DNA of 64,000 nucleotides, taken from contig NZ_JACIHE010000001.1 of assembly GCF_014198245.1 (NCBI RefSeq), positions 186,001 to 250,000 on the forward strand. The letters are read 5' to 3'. Shown in pieces: positions 55,806-64,000 of this stretch. The notes under the pieces were generated by a model. The model saw only the letters and a program-made list of their open reading frames with translations, ran no database searches and had not been told where the DNA came from. The stretch comes from Bradyrhizobium sp. cir1 (GTDB taxonomy: Bacteria > Pseudomonadota > Alphaproteobacteria > Rhizobiales > Xanthobacteraceae). Within the stretch, counting starts at the first letter, position 1, and the number at the start of each line of letters is the position of its first letter. The position numbers and the translations under genes are program-made.

Positions 55806-56372
55806 ATGAGGATGAGAAGCGGAACGGCGTTCGCCGGGGTGGCGGCGCTGGCGGTGGCGGGGATGGCCCTGACGACGGCGTTCGCGCCGGCCTGGGCCCA
55901 CGGGCCGACCCGGCAGAAGGTGCGGGAATCCATCGAGATCAACGCGGCTCCGGCCAAGGTGTGGGCGGTGATCGGCAATTTCCAGGACATGAGCTGGCTT
56001 CCGCCGGTGACCAAGACCGAGGGCGAGAAGGGCAACGAGATCGGCGCGACGCGGAAGCTGACGCTGACGGGCGGCGCCACCGTCGACGAGGAGCTCTACA
56101 AGTTCGACGCGGCCGCGATGACCTATTCCTACCGGATCACCACCGTCGACGTGAAGGTGCTGCCGGTCACCAACTATTCCTCGACGCTGACGGTGACGCC
56201 GAGCGCCGACGGCAAGGGCGCGACGCTGGAGTGGGCCGGCGCCTTCTATCGCGGCTTTCCCAACAACGACCCGCCGCCGGAGCTGAGCGACGAAGCCGCC
56301 AAGACCGCGGTGAGCGGGCTCTACAAGGCCGGCCTCGAGGCGCTGAAGAAGAAGATCGAGAGCGGAAGCTGA
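55806..56372 (+). CDS. Exported SRPBCC (START-like) protein
   Basis: A 188-residue exported protein. The signal peptide MRMRSGTAFAGVAALAVAG ends near WAHGP. The START/PYR-like fold is suggested by RESIEINAAPAKVWAVIGNF, DMSWLPPVTKTEGEKGNE, the TTVDVKVLPVTNYSSTLTV strand and the final helix KAGLEALKKKIE. Such proteins bind hydrophobic ligands; most are cytoplasmic, so a periplasmic one is less usual. It is followed after 2 bases by the beta-propeller gene. I recall similar pairs near PQQ-dependent dehydrogenases, but none is here. Confidence 0.82.
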   Translation: MRMRSGTAFAGVAALAVAGMALTTAFAPAWAHGPTRQKVRESIEINAAPAKVWAVIGNFQDMSWLPPVTKTEGEKGNEIGATRKLTLTGGATVDEELYKFDAAAMTYSYRITTVDVKVLPVTNYSSTLTVTPSADGKGATLEWAGAFYRGFPNNDPPPELSDEAAKTAVSGLYKAGLEALKKKIESGS

Positions 56373-56374
56373 CC

Positions 56375-57331
56375 GTGCGGGTGCTGGTCGTGCGTGCGCT
56401 GGTTCTGGCGGCGCTCGCCGCCAGCCTTGCTTGCAGCGCTTCCGCCGAGGAGGCGTTCGTCACCAACCAGCTCAGCGACGATCTGATGGTCGTGGACCTC
56501 GCCACCGCGCATGCGGTGGCAACCATCCCGATCGGCGGCAAGCCGGCCGGCGTCGCCGTCAGCGCGGACGGGCGCTTTGCCTATGTCACGAGCCCGGACG
56601 CCAAGGCGGTGACGGTGGTGGACGCCACCACGCGGCAGGTGACGGGGCGGATCGAGGTCGGCGGCGGACCGCTCGGCATTGCCGTGGCGCCCGATGGGCG
56701 CACCGTCTACGTCGCGGACTGGTATGCGGCGGCGGTGCGGGTGATCGATGCGGCCTCGCGCAGCGTCACCGCCAGCATTGCGGTCGGTGCCTCGCCGTCG
56801 GGCCTGGCGGTGACGCCGGATGGCAGACTGCTGCTCTCGGCCGACCGCGACGACGACAGCGTCTCCGTCGTCGACACTGCGACGCGCCAGCGCAAGGCGA
56901 CCATCAAGGTCGGCACGCGCCCGTTCGGCGTCACCATCGATGCCGAGGGCAAGCGCGCCTACACCGCCAATGTCGGCTCCAACGACGTCTCGGTCATCGA
57001 CATCGCGGAGGCGCGCGAGGTCGGCCGCGTGCCGGTGGGGATGCGTCCCTACGCGGTGGCGCTGACGCTGGGCCGCGGCTTCGTCACCGACCAATATGGC
57101 GGCACCGTCAGCGTGTTTGACCTCGCGACCCTGAAGCCGGTCAAGCGCATCAATGTCGGCGACTATCCCGAAGGCATCAATGCAACCACCGACGGCAAGC
57201 GCGTCATCGTCGCCTGCTGGGAGAGCAATATGCTGAGCATTATCGATGCGGCCGAATTGAAGGTGATCGGCGAGGTCAAGACCGGCGACGGCCCGCGTGC
57301 GTTCGGGGCGTTCTTGCGCAGGACGGAGTAG
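56375..57331 (+). CDS. Exported YVTN-type beta-propeller protein
   Basis: A 318-residue exported protein starting at GTG 56375: a hydrophobic signal (RALVLAALAASLACSASA) and about seven blades with the repeat pattern KPAGVAVSADGRFAYVTSPD, PLGIAVAPDGRTVYVADWYA, SPSGLAVTPDGRLLLSADRD and so on, which is the YVTN/YncE family. The start follows the SRPBCC stop by two bases with AGCGGAAG upstream, so the two are cotranscribed and coupled. Function is unknown. An alternative GTG further down would cut the signal. Confidence 0.85.
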   Translation: MRVLVVRALVLAALAASLACSASAEEAFVTNQLSDDLMVVDLATAHAVATIPIGGKPAGVAVSADGRFAYVTSPDAKAVTVVDATTRQVTGRIEVGGGPLGIAVAPDGRTVYVADWYAAAVRVIDAASRSVTASIAVGASPSGLAVTPDGRLLLSADRDDDSVSVVDTATRQRKATIKVGTRPFGVTIDAEGKRAYTANVGSNDVSVIDIAEAREVGRVPVGMRPYAVALTLGRGFVTDQYGGTVSVFDLATLKPVKRINVGDYPEGINATTDGKRVIVACWESNMLSIIDAAELKVIGEVKTGDGPRAFGAFLRRTE

Positions 57332-57336
57332 GGGCT

Positions 57337-57424
57337 GTAGCCCGCATGAGCGTAGCGACATGCGGGACCGAGCCCATCCTCATCCACCGGCGCTCCCGGA
57401 TGTCGCTTCGCTCATCCGGGCTAC
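57337..57424. repeat. BIME-like hairpin GTAGCCCG ... CGGGCTAC
   Basis: The arms GTAGCCCGCATGAGCGTAGC and GCTTCGCTCATCCGGGCTAC pair imperfectly. The repeat follows the beta-propeller gene and contains the 3' end of the HAD phosphatase gene on the other strand. Confidence 0.85.
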
Positions 57425-58054
57425 GGCATCGGTGCACAGCGTCGATGCAATCTCATCCATCCGTTCGAACACATGATCCGGCCCCAGCGCCCGCAGCGCC
57501 GCCGGGGCCGCATAGCCCCAGCACACCGCACCGCAGGCAATCCCCACCGCGCGCGCCGCCTCGATGTCGCGCACCTCGTCGCCGATCGCGATCACGCGGT
57601 TCGGCTCCACGCCGGCGCGGCGAACGACGCGGCGGAATTTCGCGGACTTGCCGAACAGCGATGCCGAGCAGGCGTAATGCGAGAACAATGCGGCGGCGTC
57701 GCCGAGCTTCTCGCGCGCATTGGCCTCGCTGTCCGACGTCACCAGCGCCAACTGCACGCCGTTCTCGGCCATGGTCTGCAGCATCGTCTCGACGCCCGCA
57801 AACAGCGGGATCTCGCTAACCGCCTCCGCCTTCAGCCGCCGCGCATGCCGCGCGATCGCCGGCAGCTTCCACAGCGGCACCTCGAGGTGGCTGAGGATTT
57901 CGCGGCTCGAAGCATGCCGTAGCCCCTCGACATCCTCGTCCCGCACGCGGCGAAAGCCGAAGTGGTCAGCGACGTCGTTGATGGTGCGCAGGAACCAGGG
58001 GAAGCTGTCGGCCAGGGTGCCGTCGAGGTCGAAGATGGCGAGGGAGTAGGCCAT
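57380..58054 (-). CDS. HAD-family phosphatase (phosphoglycolate phosphatase-like)
   Basis: A 224-residue haloacid-dehalogenase hydrolase. Motif I is LAIFDLDGTLADSF, motif II VQLALVTSDS, motif III the Lys in SLFGKSAKFRRVVRR and motif IV VIAIGDEVRDIEAARA. A helical cap lies between residues 20 and 85. The substrate is unknown; the closest general class is phosphoglycolate phosphatase. The last residues (SEATSGSAGG) and the stop codon are inside the BIME-like repeat, so the original C-terminus may have been replaced. Confidence 0.88.
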   Translation of the reverse strand: MAYSLAIFDLDGTLADSFPWFLRTINDVADHFGFRRVRDEDVEGLRHASSREILSHLEVPLWKLPAIARHARRLKAEAVSEIPLFAGVETMLQTMAENGVQLALVTSDSEANAREKLGDAAALFSHYACSASLFGKSAKFRRVVRRAGVEPNRVIAIGDEVRDIEAARAVGIACGAVCWGYAAPAALRALGPDHVFERMDEIASTLCTDAVARMSEATSGSAGG

Positions 58055-58154
58055 GGAAGGAGCGGGCGTGCCGGGCGGACTTGCGCATCGTGTCCAGCCG
58101 GCGATGCGCTGACAGATGCGATCGGAAATGCTATATTGAGGCCAGAGGTGACAG

Positions 58155-58382
58155 ATGTCGGAGCTACTGGCAAGGATTACGGTCGATCCGCAGCGTATGC
58201 ATGGACGCCCCTGCATTCGCGATCTGCGCATCACGGTTGCCGACGTCCTGGGATTGCTGTCCGCGGGACAGTCGCGGGAAAGCATCCTCGATGATTATCC
58301 TTATCTGGAAGAGGCCGACATCGACGCGGTGCTCGCCTATGCCGCCCGTCAGGTCGATCACCCGATCATAGCGGCCAAATAG
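58155..58382 (+). CDS. DUF433 antitoxin-like protein
   Basis: A 75-residue protein of the DUF433 family: RITVDPQRMHGRPCIRDLRI, the VADVLGLLSAGQSRESILDD helix and YLEEADIDAVLAYA. DUF433 proteins are commonly antitoxins that bind DNA and neutralise a neighbouring nuclease. The PIN-like gene begins two bases after its stop, the standard order for such pairs. Confidence 0.88.
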   Translation: MSELLARITVDPQRMHGRPCIRDLRITVADVLGLLSAGQSRESILDDYPYLEEADIDAVLAYAARQVDHPIIAAK

Positions 58383-58383
58383 C

Positions 58384-58719
58384 TTGCTGTACCTGATCGA
58401 TGCTCAGCTTCCACCTGCACTCGCGGAAGCGATGCGTCGCACTGGATACGATGCGGCCCATGTTGCCGAGTTCGGGATGGCGAACGCGACTGATGGCGTG
58501 ATCTGGAACGAAGCCATTTCTCGGTCGGCTGTTCTCGTCACCAAGGATCGCGACTTTTCGCTGCTCCGCGTTGCAAAGAATCAGGGACCTATTGTGCTAT
58601 GGGTGCGCGTGGGCAACATCGACAATCGCGCGCTGATCAGCCAGTTTCTAGGCGCCATGCCGCAAATTGCCGAAGCCGTCGCGCGGGGCGAGGCGGTGAT
58701 TGAATTCGTCGGCAGCTAG
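58384..58719 (+). CDS. DUF5615 PIN-like toxin
   Basis: A 111-residue PIN-like nuclease from a TTG start: LYLIDAQLPPALAEAMRRTG supplies the first Asp, HVAEFGM and DGVIWNEAISRSAVLVTKDRDF supply Glu and Asp residues, and LWVRVGNIDNRALIS completes the fold. It probably degrades RNA, and the upstream DUF433 protein should restrain it. No mobile-element gene is adjacent. The last four bases overlap the convergent gene at 58716. Confidence 0.85.
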   Translation: MLYLIDAQLPPALAEAMRRTGYDAAHVAEFGMANATDGVIWNEAISRSAVLVTKDRDFSLLRVAKNQGPIVLWVRVGNIDNRALISQFLGAMPQIAEAVARGEAVIEFVGS

Positions 58720-59045
58720 CGGGACCGCAACCTGCGGACGTCAACGTTGATGTCGAGATCAACGTTGCTGACGCAAGTCTGAGTGGTTCGATGCGAGCCT
58801 CCTTCATACCAGCGGCCATCCCGCACCCGGGCACCACTGACACTGGCCAACTTCAGGCACCGCCATTGCGGCAGCGGTCCGCTACTCTCGCCGGCGAACT
58901 GCCAGGCCAGCACAGCTTCCTCACCGCTTTTGTTGGTGCCGATGATGTGCGGGCAGAGCTCGCGATAGCGCCCCTCGTAGACACAGGTTACCTGCTGCTC
59001 GGCGAGGATGGCGCTCCGAAATACCGTATAGGTTCGGCTCGGCAT
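58716..59045 (-). CDS. Conserved hypothetical protein
   Basis: A 109-residue soluble protein from MPSRTYTVFRSAILAEQQVT. The motif RYRELCPHIIGTNKSGEEAV and then PQWRCLKLASVSGARVRDGR is recognisable from alphaproteobacterial proteins, some annotated as WYL-like, although the full WYL pocket is not evident. Its stop overlaps the PIN-like gene's stop. It may be the next gene after uvrA on the same strand, at 49 bases distance. The function is unknown. Confidence 0.7.
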   Translation of the reverse strand: MPSRTYTVFRSAILAEQQVTCVYEGRYRELCPHIIGTNKSGEEAVLAWQFAGESSGPLPQWRCLKLASVSGARVRDGRWYEGGSHRTTQTCVSNVDLDINVDVRRLRSR

Positions 59046-59094
59046 GGAGATCACTCCACCGCGGCATGATTCCGGCCGTTCAAGGCAACGGTCG

Positions 59095-62070
<2,976 letters not shown>

Positions 62071-62285
62071 CCGAGTTGCCCTCAAGGAAGCCCAAAGGTG
62101 CGCGATCGCGCCAACAAAAAAGGCGCGCTGCGCCCGGAACCGGGATCGGCGCCGATGGGTGTGGCAGCGAACGTAGGAAGAACGGAGACGGATTTCCAGA
62201 GGGAGTTGCGAATCGTCAACGGAATGTTGGCGAACTGGCGGCATTTGGCAGCAGCGGGCAGGCGGAATTGCGCTGGAACGTGCCG

Positions 62286-62319
62286 CCAAAACAAAAAGGC
62301 CGGCACGAGGCCGGCCTTT
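62286..62319 (-). terminator. Intrinsic terminator of the 62349 porin gene
   Basis: A perfect 10-bp stem, AAAGGCCGGC (62295-62304) and GCCGGCCTTT (62310-62319), has a five-base loop. On the minus strand it is followed by TTTTGTTTTGG. It lies 29 bases downstream of the porin stop codon. Confidence 0.88.
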
Positions 62320-62348
62320 CGTAACGCGGGTAGCGTTGGATACGAAGC

Positions 62349-63008
62349 TTAGTACTTCGCGACGATCGGGCCGTTGAAGTGATAGTTCACGCCGACCTGC
62401 ACGGTGTGGAAGTTGAGCGTGCCGGTGGGCAGGGTGCCCGAGAAGTAGGTCTCGCCGCCAAGACTGCGATAGAGGTACTCGCCCTTGACCGACCACTGCG
62501 GAGCGAAGAACGCTTCGACGCCCGCGCCGACAGTCCAGCCGGAGTGCCACTTGCTGTCCGACACGGACACGCCGAGTGCGGAAAGGGTGATCTTGTTGTC
62601 GATCCAGGCGTAGCCGCCGGTGCCGTAGAACAGGACGTTGTTGACGGCGTAACCGATGCGGCCGCGGACGGTGCCGAGTGCGTCGGTCTTGGACGACGCG
62701 GTGATGCCGAGAGCGGTCGTTGAAGCGCTGACGTCAGCCCAGGAACCATCGGCTTCGACACCGAACACGACATTGCCGGTCTGCCAGTTATAGCCAGCGG
62801 TGCCGCCGACGAAACCGCCCTGCATCCGGGGGCTGCCAGCGTCTTCCCAGGCGCCGCCGCCGACGATACCGAGGTAGAAGCCGGTCCAGTTGTAGACCGA
62901 GGCCACAGCCACCGGAGCCTTGGTGTACGGGCGGGCCGCGAGATCAGCTGCCGACGCGGGGGCAGCCAGAGCGAACAAACAGGCCGAAGCCAACAAAACC
63001 TTCTTCAT
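62349..63008 (-). CDS. Outer-membrane beta-barrel protein (Omp25/31 family)
   Basis: A 219-residue outer-membrane protein of the Rhizobiales Omp25/31 group. The signal peptide [18 protein letters not shown] is cut near [10 protein letters not shown], and the mature sequence has [20 protein letters not shown] followed by [14 protein letters not shown]. Alternating-residue strands continue to [15 protein letters not shown], with the last residue an aromatic (Tyr), as needed for barrel assembly. It forms a small eight-stranded barrel. Start 63008 begins the signal peptide. A second paralogue lies upstream. Confidence 0.92.
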   Translation of the reverse strand: MKKVLLASACLFALAAPASAADLAARPYTKAPVAVASVYNWTGFYLGIVGGGAWEDAGSPRMQGGFVGGTAGYNWQTGNVVFGVEADGSWADVSASTTALGITASSKTDALGTVRGRIGYAVNNVLFYGTGGYAWIDNKITLSALGVSVSDSKWHSGWTVGAGVEAFFAPQWSVKGEYLYRSLGGETYFSGTLPTGTLNFHTVQVGVNYHFNGPIVAKY

Positions 63009-63186
63009 ATTCAACCTAAATCCCAGTCCCAGTTTCTGTTGTTGCCTTCCGTGAACGGAAGGGCATCGGACGCTGTGGTCCAACTGGCGTCGTGCTTACA
63101 CCAACGAAGCCGCAAGTTGTGTACCCGAAAAGTCACAACAATCACAAAACGTCACAATCACTGACTGATTGCTCCCCCTCGCTCGC

Positions 63187-63220
63187 ACGCAGCAAAAAGG
63201 CCGGCGCGAGGCCGGCCTTT
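63187..63220 (-). terminator. Intrinsic terminator of the 63245 porin gene
   Basis: The same 10-bp stem as at 62295 (AAAGGCCGGC / GCCGGCCTTT), with loop GCGAG, at 63196-63220. On the minus strand it is followed by TTGCTGCG. It lies 24 bases after the stop of the upstream porin gene. Confidence 0.85.
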
Positions 63221-63244
63221 CGTCGGACGAGACTATGCTTGCGA

Positions 63245-64000
63245 TCAGTACCTGGCGATCGCCGGGCCGCCCCAACGGTAGTTCAGGCGGACGAGGGCGA
63301 GATCGACGTCCTGACTGACGCGTTCGGTCTGAACGAAGGCTCCGCCCAAGGTGAAGTCGACGTTTCGAGTGCCGAGGAAGATGTGGTCGTACTCGAAGCC
63401 CACCGACCAGTTCGGGGCGAAGCCAAATTCGACTCCCGCGCCGACCGTTCCGCCCCAGCGTGTTCCGTTGGCCGAACCGAAGGTCGTGCCAGCACCCACA
63501 AAGCCCGGCGCGACGATGAGGTCGTATCTGTCGTCCACTACGGCGCCGCCGCCCTTTACGTAGACCAAAACGTTGTTCCAGGCATAACCGACCTGCCCGG
63601 TAATCAAGCCGAAGGCATCGACCCGCGTACGGTTCTGCTGATCTGGCGCGGTCGGGCTGATGTTTCTTCCACTGAAGTCAGCCCAGTTGCCTTGGCCTTC
63701 CACGCCAAACACCCAATTGGCCGACTGCCAGCGATAGCCGACCTGACCACCGACCGTGCCGCCCGTTGCGTTATGGCAGCCGTCGTCGATCAGCGTACCG
63801 GTGACCGGCGTCACGAAGTCCCAGCAATTGCGGCTTGAGCCCCAGCCCCCGTTGATGCCGATGTAAAAGCCGCTCCAGTCGTAGATGGTCGCGACCATCG
63901 GGGGCGGAGCCTTGGTGTAGGGACGCGCCGCCATATCCGCCGCGCTTGCGGGAGCCGACAGGCCCAACGCCACAGCACCGATTGCACCAATCAAAATCTT
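63245..64000 (-). CDS. Outer-membrane beta-barrel protein (Omp31-like), 5' end missing
   Basis: A paralogue of the gene at 62349. The window edge removes only the first codon or two: the visible start is KILIGAIGAVALGLSAPASA, a signal peptide cut before [12 protein letters not shown]. The mature protein has GFYIGINGGWGSSRN, barrel strands and a terminal WGGPAIARY. Compared with its neighbour it has longer loops (a Cys pair in RNCWDFVTP and DDGCHNAT, probably one disulphide) and is about 30 residues longer. The visible part is 251 residues. Confidence 0.9.
   Translation of the reverse strand, partial: KILIGAIGAVALGLSAPASAADMAARPYTKAPPPMVATIYDWSGFYIGINGGWGSSRNCWDFVTPVTGTLIDDGCHNATGGTVGGQVGYRWQSANWVFGVEGQGNWADFSGRNISPTAPDQQNRTRVDAFGLITGQVGYAWNNVLVYVKGGGAVVDDRYDLIVAPGFVGAGTTFGSANGTRWGGTVGAGVEFGFAPNWSVGFEYDHIFLGTRNVDFTLGGAFVQTERVSQDVDLALVRLNYRWGGPAIARY

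Overview
The window looks like chromosomal DNA of a Bradyrhizobium-type alphaproteobacterium (Nitrobacteraceae). The evidence is a high G+C, strongly GC3-biased sequence; proteins that I recognise as close to Bradyrhizobium ones (Dgt, TrmFO, the wHTH-TPR regulator, Omp25/31-like porins, ExoR, a DUF1127 peptide); the alphaproteobacterial gene order argS-SPOR-nagZ-scpA-scpB-tatABC-serS-surE-pcm-nlpD...yajC-secD-secF; and several dispersed intergenic repeat families that I associate with Bradyrhizobium. No database search was possible, so family names rest on motifs and memory. No tRNA, rRNA, CRISPR array, transposase or prophage gene was seen.

Layout. 1-8.3 kb: the start of a secreted protein gene, a membrane adenylate cyclase, four small genes, a membrane protein, a 1.3 kb repeat-rich non-coding stretch, then ilvD overlapping an exoR-like regulator gene. 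8.3-13.9 kb: exonuclease III, a hybrid histidine kinase, a secreted-protein gene broken by a one-base frameshift, an AT-richer DUF4272 gene and erpA. 14-34.6 kb: a dense, mostly plus-strand housekeeping block: dgt, argS, a SPOR-domain protein, nagZ, scpA, scpB, tatA, tatB, tatC, serS, surE, pcm, an NlpD-like LysM/LytM lipoprotein, yajC, secD, secF, and two genes whose mitochondrial relatives (NDUFAF3 and NDUFAF6 types) assist complex I assembly.

34.6-49.2 kb: threonine ammonia-lyase, a wHTH-TPR regulator divergent from a cupin, a class V aminotransferase, a CAP protein, an unusual kinase-like protein with an apparent AMP-binding-enzyme C-terminal module, trmFO, a DUF1127 peptide, then many small envelope or secreted proteins (MltB-type transglycosylase, DUF2189, DUF3597, SPW, DUF3828, lipoproteins). 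A truncated GNAT gene lies about 0.8 kb from an intact paralogue. 49.3-54.9 kb: acyl-CoA synthetase plus a double PCC-domain protein, a five-repeat DUF1217 protein away from any flagellar gene, and a small AAA ATPase. 55-64 kb: a second copy of the large repeat in opposite orientation, an SRPBCC/beta-propeller pair, a HAD phosphatase ending inside a repeat, a DUF433/PIN-like toxin-antitoxin pair, uvrA and two tandem outer-membrane beta-barrel genes with near-identical terminators.

Most of the window is core genome. The items most worth a second look are the kinase/ANL fusion, the frameshifted gene, the large inverted repeat pair, the complex-I-factor pair attached to secDF, the ilvD/exoR overlap, the GNAT remnant and the DUF1217 and PCC proteins. 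I did not find a clear new multi-gene defence or mobile system.
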